Shown one piece after another: positions 1-11,453 of a stretch of 64,000 nucleotides of DNA. Position 1 is the first letter of the stretch. Each line of letters starts with the position of its first letter. The stretch comes from Trogon surrucura (taxonomy: Eukaryota > Chordata > Aves > Trogoniformes > Trogonidae), in the NCBI GenBank assembly GCA_020746105.1, contig JAJGST010000022.1:2243135-2307134 (forward strand). Direction: 5' to 3'. The translations under genes were made by a program, and so were the position numbers. The notes under the pieces are model-generated. The model was not told the DNA's origin and did no database searches. It saw nothing but the letters and a program-made list of their open reading frames with translations.

Positions 1-505
1 AACTTGCAAGGGAGGTCAAGGACAACAGAAAGGGCTTCTTCAAATACATTGCTGACAAAACTAACACTAGAGGCAATGTAGGCCCTCTTGTGAATGAGGT
101 GGGTGCCCTGGAGACAGAGGACAGAAAGAAGGCAGAGTTGCTGAATGCCTTCTTTGCCTCTGTCTACACTGTTGGAGACCGTCCTTAGGAGCCTCAGTCC
201 CCTGAGGCCCCAGAGGAAGTCATGATAAAGGAGGAGTCTGCCCTGATTGATGAGGATTGAGTTAAGGATCACTTTGAACACTTAAACATTCATAAATCCA
301 TGGGCCCTGATGGGATGCACCCACGGGTGCTGAGGGAGCTGGCGGGAGTCATTGCTAGGCCACTCTCCATCATCTTTGGTAAGTCGTGGGTAACAGGTGA
401 GGTGCCTGTGCACTCTACTGTAGGTGGTCCTGCTCTGGTGGGGGGGTTGGACTAGATGATCTTTGAGGTCCCTTCCAACCTCTAACATTCTGTGATTCTG
501 TGATT
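1..505 (+). mobile_element. CR1 LINE fragment, internally deleted
   Basis: The sequence reads as the endonuclease-to-RT linker of CR1 ORF2 (positions 1-240 parallel the minus-strand CR1 near 21.8 kb). It continues into the start of the RT, with a stop at about 188 and other breaks. At about 412 it jumps directly to the CR1 3' UTR, and it ends at about 505 in ATTCTGTG-type repeats. The RT palm is therefore missing. The 5' end is cut by the window edge. Family identification is firm; the element is dead. Confidence 0.9.
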
Positions 506-2345
506 GTGTGAACTTTAAGCCGGGAAGGGCCCAAGTGGATCACAACTGTGTGACTATTGTAGGTGACTGCTCCCTGATTGTTTGTGTGTGAATTGAGAGA
601 TACAGCCATGGTGGCCCGAGAAGTTCCCGTGCTTGACTGCTCTGCTATTGTTTGGACACTGAATGAATATAGGGGGTACTTGTCCCCACTGGGAATGATA
701 TGGACTCTGCTGTGTGGAATACTAGGAGCCGCCCTGATGGCAATGCAACAGAACAGAACAGTAAGGTCTCTTCAAGAGGAATTAAAAAATCATCCAATGA
801 AAGAATAGGCTGCAAGTGAAAAAGCAGAGATTTTGTTAGATAAGGAGTGCAGGATGACCTGTCAGCTCCATAAGAACCTATTTAAATTACAAGAGAAAGA
901 TAAGATGATGTGCGAGGTGCTTAAAACTCAGAGCGGAACCGGTAGCTCCGATTCCCAGAGTGAGGTCAGTTTTTCACCCTTAGAGAAGAAAGGAGGGCGG
1001 GAGTTCTGAAAATCCAAACCACATTATCCCTTAATGGACCTGGAAGATTGCAGGAAAGCGATATTGCGTCCTTTAATAAGAACGGAGATAAAAGGTGCCG
1101 GGGAAGCAAACAAAGAGGCTGTGGTAAAACGAATACTTTACTCAACCTCAGACTTATCTAAGTTCCAAGAAAAGTTTAGCCGCTAAGCGAGAAAAACCGA
1201 AACTGAATACGTGTGGAGGGTGTCGTTAACGGGAGGTGACTGAATTATGCTGTCAGAGGATGAAGCCCAGGGATACTGGGGACCGGGAGTTTTTCTGACG
1301 GTAGACGACCCTAGGGAACCGTGGTCACTAACCCAAAGGGCAGCTTATTGGGCAGGAGGTTTAGACCCCCTGGACCGGGGACATCCGGTTAGTATTGAGA
1401 CCCCTAACATGAACCTTTTAACAGAAAGCGTCCAAAAGTCTGCTTGTCTCCAGCTCATGCATGATAGGCGACTAATCCTGAAACGGCCATCCCCGATGTT
1501 ACTGATTGCAGATCCTGCCCGAACGACTCCGCTCATAAGGGGCTTGCCTGATTCCCTAAAATTATATGCAATTCTTTTGCAAGACCGATTAAGAGCTGCC
1601 CTGAGTCCACAATCAGGGAATCCTGCTAGGCGGGGGGAGGGCAAAGCCCTAACCTGGGGAGAAATCGCTCGAGAGTTAATTAATTATGAGAGAAGAATGG
1701 GAATAACGGGAGGAGTTAGTAAGCAAAGGAGTATGGTGCGGAGGATGGAACAAAAGGAACGGCCACCTTCTCCGAGAAATCGGGGCATGAAAAGAAATTT
1801 GCTGGGGGAGGAGTCAGAAGGGGGATTCCTCAAGATGTAATGGATGGGATGCCTACCGCGGTACTAGAGAAGTTTGTTTGTGCTTGGAGGAGCAAGCAGA
1901 AGGTACCCCCAAAGGCAGAACTATCTGTTCAAGATATTAAGGGGGTAAAACCTAAACCAGACTTGCAGGGAAACACCCCCGTGGCCACAGAAAAAGAACT
2001 AACCGACAAACAAGATGCACTGTTCCCAAACAGTGGGCCTGGGGACAGCGGATGTGTTTATTTAAGGAGGCTCAGGGAAAACAGCCAAGGGGACTTGCTG
2101 ACAACTTTCCCCCTCGGTGCCTTTAAAACATAAACGGGGGCCCAAATACCGGCAGTCCGAACTGGTGATGCCGATTGCAAAGGCGTTGTTGCCAATCATT
2201 CCTCAGCCTCAGGCAACCGCTCGAGCTAAGTGCTGGCTACCGGGAGGTGAAAGGGCCACAAATCGAAAAGGAAAGCAGGGGCTGTTCGGTCTCCTGGCTG
2301 CCTCTGTGAATCTGCTCCAACCTGTGCCAGAGCTACCTCCCTTTA
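506..2345 (+). pseudogene. gag: ERV-L-like gag relic up to the start of pol
   Basis: Open pieces at 578-808, 1247-1840, 1840-2133 and 2117-2353 form a gag with in-frame stops (for example near 807, 1008, 1184 and 1244). The 1247-1840 piece has the GYWGPGVFL and LTQRAAYWAGG motifs that I associate with avian ERV-L capsid regions. The last piece ends in LLQPVPELPP, the same junction that precedes RT in the ERV-L pol at about 61.3 kb (LLQPAPELPP). The fragment therefore stops exactly where RT should begin. A hydrophobic stretch at about 660-740 may be an N-terminal membrane segment. The ERV-L assignment rests on this junction and is inferred; there is no LTR here. Confidence 0.65.
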
Positions 2346-3978
2346 CTCCCTAACTTCTTTATTATTAATATTACTCTGTAACACAGCAATCTCAGCTCCA
2401 GTATCCACCAGAGCTAACACATGTGAAGTTCCTCCAGATTGCCACTGTATAGTTAAAGCAACACAAGGGTGTGTGTCCTCCTCATGATAAGAGGCTACAG
2501 CTGCTGCTATCTCAGAGGACCTGCCAGATTTCAGCTTTTGCTGTCTCAGCACTCCCCAGGCAGTGCCCTGCTCTGAGGCAGCAGGAGGGGTCTGGGCTGG
2601 TGGCGAGGCCGGATCCAGCCCTGCGCTGCCTGCTGTGCTGGCGGTGAGGTCTGTGACTGCCCGTTTGCTGTTAGGCTTTGTGACCTGCAATACTGGTGTT
2701 GCAGACATGGCATTACCCATGGTGTTGGTGAAAGCACCATGTATGCGCAACAGACTCTGTTGTATGAATTCAGCTGTGCTCTTTGCAGAGTCTTGTAATG
2801 GTAAAATAGCACGCTGGCAGTCAGCATTATCATGTTCATATGCTAATTGCATTAAAGGTGTTTGTAGCGCTTCCTCATTGTCTATCTGATGAGTTAAAGC
2901 AGTCTGCAGTCTATCAATAAACATAACATTACGTTCTTGCAGACCCTGCCGTATCACTTCAAATTATAATTGCCGTATCCGTACTTCAGGGACACGTCTC
3001 AAACTTTTCATTGCTGATGTAGTTACTTGTTGTAAGATCAGTTGTGCTAAATTTGCTTGAGCTTGCAGCATGGCAAATTGTCCTTCTCCTACATATTCTG
3101 CCATACCACCTGGAGTTAAGCTCGCAATATCATCCATAGTCTGAACCGTGGCAAATTCCCTATACTCTGCCCACCAAACAGTATATTGTGCTGCACTCAG
3201 AACCAATCTCATCAGAGATTTCCAATCATATGGTGTCATAGTATGAGATTCTCCAATTGTTTGCAACAAATTCATGGTATAATTATTCTGCAGCCCATAT
3301 TCTCGTATGGCCTTCCGTACTTCTTTAACAATCTCATATGTGAATTGCTGATATTCGGGAGGTCGGTTTGGCTGATACAGCACAGGACATGTCACCCACA
3401 TAGCGAAATCGCCTTTCTTAATAGCTTCCTCCTTTACTTTCTCAACAACAGGTTTATAGGGAGATGCCGACACAGACATCAAAGGACGCTCTAAAAATTC
3501 TTTCAAGAATGGCTCTGCCCCTGCATTTGGTGGTGCCTCTTCAGCAATTGTTGCAGGTGGAATTGAAATACTGATAAGAGAGGGCAGCTGTGATTTATTT
3601 TTCAGAATTTGTTCTGCTGTTAGAGATTCTGCTGCCACATTTTTAATAGACTTTATAGATGGGTATAAGCCTGACTCTTTTTCAGGATCAATAGTATCAG
3701 GGTCACATGAATCCACGGACACTTTATCACAAACATGCTCTGCCATGCCCTGATTGATGAAAATTAGGGGTTCAGCAGAAGCAGTGGTTCCTGCCGCTTG
3801 CAAGAGTTCCTCAGCAGGCTGTAATCCAGTTAAAGCAGTGTAAACTGTCTGCCACGTAACAACTAATTCATCTGGTATCTTAAACTGTGAATCTTTCTTA
3901 ATCTGTACTTCATCACCAACCTTTGCCCACAATTTTGTATCATAAAAGCCTGAATTAGGAAACCATTTACAATATTCC
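2343..3978 (-). pseudogene. gag: Class II (beta-like) gag-dut-pro, nucleocapsid deleted
   Basis: On the minus strand, a matrix-like region (YCKWFP, then LWAKVGDEV) is followed by a long capsid with the NTD motif YTVWWAEY. A stop lies near 2962. The capsid CTD follows, with a major-homology-like segment (IDRLQTAL, then ALQTPLMQLAYEHDNADC). The two CCHC zinc knuckles expected next are absent: the sequence passes directly to the start of dUTPase (STAGSAGLD) and to the protease active site (ALVDTGAE), then stops at 2343. The dUTPase-before-protease order is typical of betaretroviruses. Its 5' part is fused in frame to gamma-type env TM. It is related to the gag of provirus D (39.4-41.2 kb). It cannot encode a working Gag because NC is lost. 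Confidence 0.8.
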
Positions 3979-4953
3979 TTAACTATCCCACTTTGATCTA
4001 CATACATGCAACAGCTCGTGTTTGTTATTGTGCATACCCCTCCCTGGGAGGCCAATAAAAGATCCAGCACCTGCCAATTTTGCAACACAACCTTTGATAG
4101 GCTAGATACTTCCATCGGAATCGCCTGAATGGCATCTATGGTCTTATTTTCAATATTTTCTATCACAGCCGAAATGCCGAAATGTTCACTATGGCTTTTT
4201 CTAATTCTCTTACTCCTAGCCAAGGAAGAAACCATCGGGCAAAACTATGGAAAGCAGATGGCCTCCTTTCAAGGGGGTTATCCGGAACTGCGCGTGTCCG
4301 CCTCCACAGTGTTCGAACTGTCCCTGGGGGCGGATTGGTAAATACACTACTTCTAGGATGAAGGTAGCCCCCTATACAATGACCTTTCCAATTTAGAGGC
4401 AAACTTTTTCTGGCATAAACATCTCCACATAGACAATAGCTACCCTGCCCTAGTTGACATTCCGTTATAAGGGGGGGGTTAGACCAAATTCGCCCCGTTT
4501 GTCTGCACATAATGTGAAATTCCCACCTAAAGTAGTAAAGTTAAAAATACCTACAAATTCTGCCCCGGTACAATTAGGTTCTTTTGCTGTATAGGCAAGA
4601 GGACCAAAATTTGTGCATGGTCAAGTATCATTTAAACATCTAGAGTAAACTGTCATCCCTTCTCGAAGAAGCAAATCAAACCTTGATCCTGGCTGTGTGC
4701 TACTGTTTCCAAGGGGACATTGCCATGTTTTCTTTCTCCAGTCCATGCTGGGGATTCCCCATACTGGGGCTTCCTCATTATCTCTGGGTAACATTGTACA
4801 TATCCAACAATCAGAAAGATTAAAGCCATGACTCATTGCCTGTGTAAGCCTCACATAAACATTGTGTTCCCATTGCTCTGCTTTATCAACCAACAAACTT
4901 ATCAGGACCGTGTAAAACATAACCTTCCAGGTTGCACCTGGGTAACCTTCCAT
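3979..4953 (-). pseudogene. env: Gamma-type env, broken SU and truncated TM
   Basis: The 4953-4621 piece begins with a hydrophobic leader and carries the CWIC (CXXC) motif of gammaretroviral surface subunits. The 4510-4163 piece continues SU to a basic cleavage region and a hydrophobic fusion-peptide-like stretch. TM (4235 to about 3979, another frame) shows the immunosuppressive-domain-like LQNWQVLDLLLASQGG followed by a CX6CC cluster. It is cut immediately after SGIV, where class II matrix sequence begins. The start overlaps the integrase end at 4902, as in gammaretroviruses. At least two frameshifts and the missing membrane anchor make it non-functional. Confidence 0.8.
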
Positions 4954-5940
4954 GATGACTGGAGAGCCTTTTTCACCCTTGTATGATGAATCGAAGCACC
5001 TTGTTCTTTGATTCTAATCGCTGTAAATGAAGTGAGAAGCACTTGAAATGGTCCTTTCCATCTCGGTTCCAAGGCCTTTTCTGTAAGACACTTAATATAT
5101 ACATAATCTCCAGGCTGTATATTGTGTACAGGTCCGTCTAAACCTCTAACCCGAGCTCCCATTACACATTTTTCAATGCTTTTAAGCTGCTTGGCCAATG
5201 CCACCATATAAGAAGTCATATAAGGGCTTAACCCTTCCTTTGCTCTCGGCTTAGTCCTTATTCACAAGAGAGCCAGGGGTAGAGACTGGGGCCATGCTAA
5301 ATTAGCCCCTTGCCCCAACTTCACAATTTGCTGTTTAATTAAGTGATTCATCTTTTCTACTTGACCACTTGGGATGTGAAGTTGCCAGTCTATACCCAAA
5401 TATTGGCTAACTTGTTGTACCACCTGTGAGGTAAAATGAGGCCCTCTGTCTGAAGATATATTTGCTGGGACCCCAAAACGCAGTATTATTTCTCGTGTTA
5501 ATGCCTTAGTTACTTCCTGTGCCTTGGTTGTCCTGGTAGGAAATGCTTCTGGCCAACCTGAAAAGGTATCGGTTAACACCAATAAGTATCGATAACCCCC
5601 TTTTCTTGGGAGTTCCATAAAATCAATCTGCCATTGTTGCCGGGGCCCGTTACCTCTCCCAATTCGGCCGACCTCTGTTTTGGGGGTACTCTTGGGATTA
5701 GTCTGGAGGCATAGATCACATTGCTGAGTCACTTGCCTTACAGTTGTGTATAGATTCCTAGCAATGATTTCCTTATTTAAATGTTTATATAAGACTTCTG
5801 CTCCCCAGTGTCTTTTCTTATGCTCTTCCCTTATCCAATGCCAAGTTAAACAAGAGGGTATGATTAACTTCCCTTGGGGGGGTGTGAGCCCACCCCTCTT
5901 TATTATAAGATCCCTCCAAATCTGAAATAAGTTTTCGATC
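4902..5940 (-). pseudogene. pol: Gamma-like integrase
   Basis: The 5732-5262 segment contains the integrase core: first Asp in QIDFMELP, second in SSDRGPHF, Glu in GQVEKMNH. It is preceded by a degraded zinc-binding region that keeps CDLCLQTNP at its end. The C-terminal domain (5219-4902) has the RWKGPFQVLL GPF-type motif typical of gammaretroviral integrases. A stop near 5262 and a frame change separate the two pieces. It continues RNase H from the same provirus and overlaps the env start. Confidence 0.85.
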
Positions 5941-5949
5941 CTCCTTAGA

Positions 5950-6708
5950 CTACCTGGGCTTCTCTTCTAAAGAGATTTGTCCATCTGGGATCAAGGCTCC
6001 CTCCACTTTTATTTCTATTTTAGCTGCCTGTTTTGCCTCTCTATCCGCCAGCTCATTTCCTTTTTCTAATTCTGAGCTCACTTTTTGGTGTGCCTTAATG
6101 TGCATAATTGCCACCTTCTTGGGGAGTTGTACTGCCTCCAACAGCTGTAGGATTTCTTCTGCACGCTTAATGTTCTTTCCTTGAGAGTTCAATAGTCCTC
6201 TCTCTTTCCATATTGCTCCATGTGCATGTACAACCCCGAAAGCATATTTTGAGTCTGTATAAATATTGACAACTTTGTCTTGGGCTAATTCCAAAGCGTG
6301 GGTCAGGGCAATTATTTCTGCCTCCTGTCCAGAAGTGTTCATAGGCAATGTTCCCGATTCTATTATTTCTGAACTAGTGGTTATGGCATATCCCGCGTAT
6401 CTTTTACCACTCAGAACATAGCTGCTCCCATCTGTAAACCAGTTGGCCCCATCTTCCACTGGGCTGTCTTTTAAATCCAGACGACTTGCATACGTTGCTT
6501 CAATTGTTTCCAGACGGTCGTGGTGTACCGGCTCTCCAGTGTTCCCACTGAGGAAAGAGGCTGGGTTGACAATATTAGTGACTGTGATCTCTACATCATC
6601 TTGCTCTACTAGTATAGCCTGATACTTGGGAAACTGTTGTGGAGAAAGCCAATGCCCACCCTTTGCCTCTAGCATTGCTGATACCGTGTGGGACACCAAA
6701 ACAGTCAT
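5950..6708 (-). pseudogene. pol: Gamma-like RNase H and connection domain
   Basis: A 252-codon open stretch shows RNase H with its acidic residues in WFTDGSSY, QEAEIIAL, YTDSKYAF and GNELADREAK. The N-terminal part is the RT connection (LSPQQFPKYQ). It ends at a stop at 5950; downstream integrase N-terminal sequence is degraded. A homologous RNase H is at 47774-48220, so two copies of this gamma-like family are present. The domain itself looks complete, but its pol is interrupted on both sides. Confidence 0.88.
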
Positions 6709-6768
6709 CTTCTGTCCCAGGGTAAATTTTCGAGCTCCTCGTATGTTCCGTATTACAGCTGCGACTGC

Positions 6769-7603
6769 TCACAGACATCCAGGGCAGCCTTTCGCAGTTG
6801 CATCCAGCTGTTTAGAAAAGTAGGCAACTGCTCGTCGATATGGGTCCAGGTCTTGTGCTAGTATTCCCAAGGCAATCCCTTGTTTCTCATGAGAGAATAG
6901 AAAAAACGGCTTACTTACACCTGGAAGCCCCAGGGCAGGAGTGGACATTAGAGCTTTCTTCAGTTGTTCAAAGGCTTGTATAGCCTCTCCATTCCATTCA
7001 AGGTGTTGTCTGGGATCTCTGGGTCTGGCAGATTGCCTCCTTACGGGCCTGCCCCAGAGTTCTTTGTCCAGCACTGATCTAATAGCCCAAGTAGACCACT
7101 TGACGCTGTATTATTATTTGGGCCGTTTTCTTGGATACTCGATACCCCTGGAGCCCCAGAAAATTTAATAGACTCACCATCCAGGTCTTGCAATCATCTT
7201 CTGTCTTAGTGGCAATTAAAATGTCGTCCACATACTGCAGTATTCTTCCTTTCTCAGACGGGACTTCCCAAGATTCTAAGTCCTTTGCCAGTTGGTTGCT
7301 GAAAATGGTAGGGCTGTTTTTAAACCCTTGTGGTAACACAGTCCAAGTGAGCTGAGTTTTGCATCCGCTTTTGGGATTTTCCCATTCAAATGTGAACAAT
7401 TTTTGGCTGGCTTCCTGGAGGGGGAGGCAAAAGAAGGCATCCTTTAGATCTAAAACAGTAAACCAAGCTAATTCGGGTGTTAATACGGTAAGCAAAGTGT
7501 ACGGATTCGCTACCACTGGATGGAGGTCCTCAATTAGTTTGTTTATTGCACTCAAGTCCTGAACTACCAGATATGACTCGTCAGGTTTACGAACGGGCAA
7601 TAT
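6769..7603 (-). pseudogene. pol: Gamma-like reverse transcriptase, 5' truncated
   Basis: The palm and fingers lie at 7603-7079 with VQDLSAINK, TVLPQGFKNSP and an intact QYVDDILIA active site. The thumb and connection start (7074-6769) follows in a shifted frame. The protein is entered abruptly at ILPVRKP, with LTR-A sequence directly in front of it (junction about 7603), so gag, protease and the first part of RT are gone. LTR and pol share the same transcriptional sense. This may be a provirus that lost its gag-pro segment, or two elements joined by deletion. Confidence 0.85.
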
Positions 7604-8264
7604 AGAAATAATAGAAATAATGGTAAAAAGATAAAAGTAAAGAATTATATACAACTATAGAACTATAGATAGTAGCCCGATATCAAACCCGACTCCCTCT
7701 CCCGATAGAAATCACCACTGGTGCTGCAGAACAGGAGGCACTGGGGAAACCCCAGGCTCAGCGGCAGCGGGGAGCTGGATACAGGGAGCTGGATTCGGAA
7801 ACTCAGGATCCGGATCAAAATCAGGAGGTCAGATGGAGTCCTCTCTGGACACCGGCCATTGCAGAAAAGGCGAAACGAAGGGCGAAAAGGACGAAAAAGG
7901 GCCGAAACTCCCGTGATCACTCAATTTATACTAGATATGACGTATATGGGATGGAATACTCTCGTTGGTCACCTGCCCTGCCTATTACCCCCCGGAGGTG
8001 CAACCTTTTACTTCCTTGTGCCCCCCTCTTACTACCCGGCACCCCCAGAGTGGCACACAAGAGCCAGCAGTGGCCTTGGTCACTATAGGAATAAGTATAA
8101 GCAAGAGCCTTTCTGCATCCCAGTCCCAGGCAGTAACTGTAAACATCAGGTGTTATCACTGCCAGTAGCACACTCTGTCTGCAAAAACGTGCTGCTGACT
8201 TCAGAACGTGAAGCCCTTTTAGAAGACACTGAAATGGAAAGTAAAAATCACTAAACCCAGGACA
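7603..8264 (-). repeat. LTR-A, truncated copy (sense on minus strand)
   Basis: It matches the solo LTR-A at 33396-34236 in reverse orientation. Its sense-strand start (CAGGACA-type end on the plus strand) lies at 8264, and its R/U5 end is cut at the gamma pol junction. About 20 bp of the terminal hairpin seen in other copies is missing here. It contains the purine-rich GGCGAAA/GGGCGAAAAGG array. Confidence 0.8.
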
Positions 8265-8803
8265 GATGGACAGGGGAGAGGTAAGATGTAACAAGAGGCC
8301 CTTGGGTAAAGATAAAAAAGCAGTTTAATATAGCAATTGCAAGTGCCGCACGCGGAAGCAAAGCAAAACTGAACAAAGAATATTCTTTACTTCCCACCGG
8401 TGGGCGATGTCCGGCCGCTTTCCCAGGAAGCAGGGCTCCAACACGCGTAGCGGTTGCTCCAGAGGACAAACACAAACAGTGAATGCCCCCCCACTTCCCT
8501 CTGCCTTCTTGCTTTTATATCTGAGCTGATGTCATATGGTATGGAATACCCCTTTGGTCAATTTGGGTCAGTTGGCCCGGCTGTATCCCCTCCCAAGATG
8601 TTGCTCATGCCCAACCTACTGCTGGGAGAACGTTGGAAAAAAACCAAAAAACAAACCACCGCCTTGGTGCTGTGTGGGCACCGCTTAGCAGTAGCCAAAA
8701 CACTGGGGTGCTATCAACACCCTTCTAGCTACCGCTCCAAGAAACACAGCACGGAGAGAGCTGCTGTGGGAAGATTAACTCCACCTCAGTCTGACCCAAT
8801 ACA
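8265..8803 (-). repeat. 3' LTR of mini-provirus P
   Basis: It matches 10480-11004 closely. Its sense start is TGTATTGGGTCAG (minus strand, from 8803). A polypurine tract abuts it at 8804-8820. The far end is truncated at 8264, where LTR-A begins. Confidence 0.8.
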
Positions 8804-8821
8804 ATCTCCACCCCTTATTCC
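8804..8821 (-). other. Polypurine tract of provirus P
   Basis: On the minus strand, AATAAGGGGTGGAGAT lies directly before the TGTATTGGG LTR start, as a plus-strand primer site should. Confidence 0.7.
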
Positions 8822-9117
8822 ATACCATTTGAGTCATGCTCAGGTCTCACATGTTTAGATCATCTTAACATTTAACGTGCATATTTCTCCAGTCCCTCAA
8901 CAGAGAGATGCTTCTCTTCCACTCTATGTTTTTCTTTCACGGCTTCAGATGTTACTTGGGCCTCATCCATAGCATGCAGGGCAGGAGAAGCAGCACATCC
9001 AACCGTTGGGCACCAACACTGGTTTGGGTCGCCACTGCGTTCTTCTTGTTCCTTGTGAAACCTCCTCTTCATCAGTCCAGGTCGTCACTTCCTACAAGAC
9101 ACAACTCACATACCAGA

Positions 9118-9516
9118 TTACTTTTCCCCCAAGGTTAAATCACCTTGAGGCACATATCGGGTTTCCCCATCTTCCCGCATTACCCACCAAGTACACCCAG
9201 GTCCTTGAGCAAAGACAATCCCACAAATGGGTTTGCCTTTTCCCATGGGAGGAGCAACCCACACTGCCTTCCCCAGCCACCTTCCCATGTGCACTACAGG
9301 GACCTTATCTCCTCCTACAGTATGTAGAGGTTCTGTTTGGGCAGAACCTGGACGGTTAGCAGATCCTCTAGAGTTAACCAGCCAAGTGGCTTCTGCTAAA
9401 TTTGTATCCCAGTGCTTCCATGTCCCATGACCCAATGCCCTCAGCATAGTCTTTAACAGTCCATTGTATCTTTCAATCTTTCCAGAGGTTTCTGGATGAT
9501 AGGGGATGTGATACAC
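9118..9516 (-). pseudogene. pol: Integrase C-terminal remnant of provirus P
   Basis: A 132-codon frame begins just before HIPYHPETSGKIERYNG, which holds the third catalytic residue (Glu) of a retroviral integrase. It continues through the C-terminal domain (GKGKPICGIVFAQGPG, then RYVPQGDL). The first two catalytic Asp residues and all of RT and RNase H are absent: a few codons upstream the sequence becomes gag (see 9527-10376). This is therefore an integrase tail retained by a large internal deletion. No env is seen between it and the 3' LTR. About 300 bp (8822-9117) holds only short decayed frames. Confidence 0.75.
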
Positions 9517-9526
9517 CCACTTAATG

Positions 9527-10376
9527 TCATGTTTCTTGTTTGATTTCTTTCACTCTTCCCGATTCCGCAGTCAGAGGATTCATTTCTTGATCAGGCTCCT
9601 CCTCTTCTTCCTCCCTTACTAATCGACCGTATGGAGCTGTTGACTTTCTTTTCCACATTTTTGTCTTCACTACTGGGGCAATTACTGTAGTCGTTGTTTG
9701 AGTTCCTGTCTCAACCATGGTGTCTTCAGCTGAGGTTTGAGTGCCTGCCTCAACCACTGCCCTTTGAAAATACTGAACTGTGTGGCTCGATAGGCACAGG
9801 CTAAGCCCCACTACAACGCTAGGAGTTGCACCCTTCTATCAGGTGGCGTGTCAATTTAGTAGGGTCACTTGCCTGTTTGGGGGTGATATCCCAGGCTATG
9901 GGAGGTGATAACCATCCTAGGAATCTGCCCAAGTCCTTCCACACACCCTGCCACCCAGGGACTGGCCGTTTCAAGGCACACTTCAGTATGTCCTCACCCA
10001 AAGATTGACTCCTCTTATGCCAGGATGGAAACAGATTCCACAAAGCCCATAGTAGTTATTAGTAAATAACATTTACTAGTAATACCATAGAGCTTACGCA
10101 AGGGTGGACAAGGACCCTGGGAGCCTCCATAATAAAGCCGTTTACATCAATCTCATGTAGGCAGAGGGGGATATAGTCCTTTACTCTATCCAAAAGATAG
10201 CTCCAGCCTTGCAGCAGGGCTGTAACTACTAGAACAAAACACATATTCATTGTTTGTCTTAACATGTTCTTAAGCAAAGCTAAACCAAATGATAAGCAAG
10301 TGCTACAAGCAAACTCCGTGTCCCGCACAGGAGCTTGCCGCTTAATAACTACTCTAGCTATAGCAAGCTTGAGCAA
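9527..10376 (-). pseudogene. gag: gag N-terminal half of provirus P
   Basis: Open pieces 10376-10059, 10043-9819 and 9811-9527 follow the primer binding site in the sense direction and so are the gag leader region. The middle piece has a matrix-like WKDLGRFLGWLSPP. The last has imperfect internal repeats (VEAGTQTSAED and VETGTQTTTT) and an acidic run (REEEEEEPDQE). The first contains long hydrophobic stretches (for example MCFVLVVTALL). Frames change between pieces. The gag reading ends at KEIKQET and is joined at once to integrase sequence. No capsid or nucleocapsid is visible. Gag is assigned from position; I do not recognise a close family. Confidence 0.6.
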
Positions 10377-10391
10377 AACTGCTGTTATCCT

Positions 10392-10409
10392 GCCCCACGT
10401 TGGGCGCCA
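10392..10409 (-). other. Primer binding site, tRNA-Lys(1,2) type
   Basis: On the minus strand the 18 bases read TGGCGCCCAACGTGGGGC, the classical Lys1,2 primer site. It sits about 10 bases after the 5' LTR end. Confidence 0.9.
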
Positions 10410-10419
10410 AAAAGGACCG

Positions 10420-11004
10420 TGGTGGTTTGACCCTGGCTGGAGGCCAGGAGCTCACCCAAGCCGCTCTATCACTCCCCTTTTTTAGATAGACAGGGGAGAG
10501 GTAAGATGTAACAAGAGGCCCGTGGGTAAAGATAAAAAGCAGTTTAATATTGCAATTGCAAGTGCCGCGCACAGAAGCAAAGCAGAATAGAACAAAGATT
10601 ATTCTCTACTTCCCATCGGCGGGCGATGTCCGGCCGCTTTCCCAGGAAGCAGGGCTCCAATACGCGTGGCGGTTTCTCCAGAGGACAAACACAAACAGCG
10701 AATGCACCTCCACTTCCCTCTGCCTTCTCGCTTTTATATTTGAGCTGACATCATATGGTATGCAACACCCCTTTGGTCAATTTGGGTCAGCTGGCCCAGC
10801 TGTATCCCCTCCCAAGATGTTGCTCACGCCCAACCTACTGTTGGGAGAACGTCAAACCACATCCTTGGTGCTGTGTGGGCACCACTTAGCAGTAGCCAAA
10901 ACACTGGGGTGCTATCAACTCCCTTCTAGCTACCACTCCAAGAAACACGGCATGGAGAGAGCTGCTGTGGGAAGATTAACTCCACCTCAGTCTGACCCAA
11001 TACA
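10420..11004 (-). repeat. 5' LTR of mini-provirus P
   Basis: Its sense start TGTATTGGG is at 11004. It ends near 10420 with the GGGTCAAACCACCA motif shared with other avian ERV-L-type LTRs, about 10 bp before the PBS. It pairs with 8265-8803, so 8265-11004 is one provirus. The exact 3' boundary is uncertain by a few bases. Confidence 0.75.
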
Positions 11005-11257
11005 AGGAGTCATGCAAAGGACAAAGCGTTGATACTGCAGGACCTTGAAACTGCAAAATTATCAAGTTTAAGGAGGCAGTTGTACGAAACACAGAATATG
11101 CATGCTTGTTAGGCAGCTACCAATCAATGGAGTCAGAGTGGCACATGAATAGCTCCTGCTGGGCAGCCTGTAGCCAATCACAATATGCATGATGCGTGCT
11201 AAGGAAAGTAAGAACGGTATAAATGTGTGCTATTTTTGCAATAAAGCGGCGATTATT
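11005..11257 (+). repeat. Class II-like LTR fragment
   Basis: There is no ORF. A CCAAT element, GTATAAATG and GCAATAAAG occur in the compact order seen in the class II LTRs of this window. I infer a 5'-truncated LTR; it is not identical to LTR-D or to the provirus E LTR. Confidence 0.45.
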
Positions 11258-11453
11258 GTCTCTATGGTCATGGGTATCCGAAAGTCAGCAAGGTGTGGAT
11301 GGAGTGCTCTTGGTGCAGTGTCATGCTCCCCTTGGAATGCCTTGTCCAGCCCAAGAGTCTCTGCAGCTACAGGGTCTACGGATATGTGAATCCTAACCCT
11401 AATCAAGACACTGGAACTCAGAATTCAGCTTAATGTCTCTACGGCCTTGGCTG
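11258..11453 (-). repeat. 177-bp satellite, about one monomer
   Basis: It carries the reverse-complement core (CTCCCCTTGGAATGCCTTG) and the CCTAACCCTAA junction of the satellite described at 46276. Confidence 0.8.

Noticed and set aside
7721-8254. 177-codon plus-strand frame, with relatives at 17038, 19506, 33460 (minus) and 44697
   Set aside because: It is antisense of LTR-A in every copy; the frames differ in length and break at different points.
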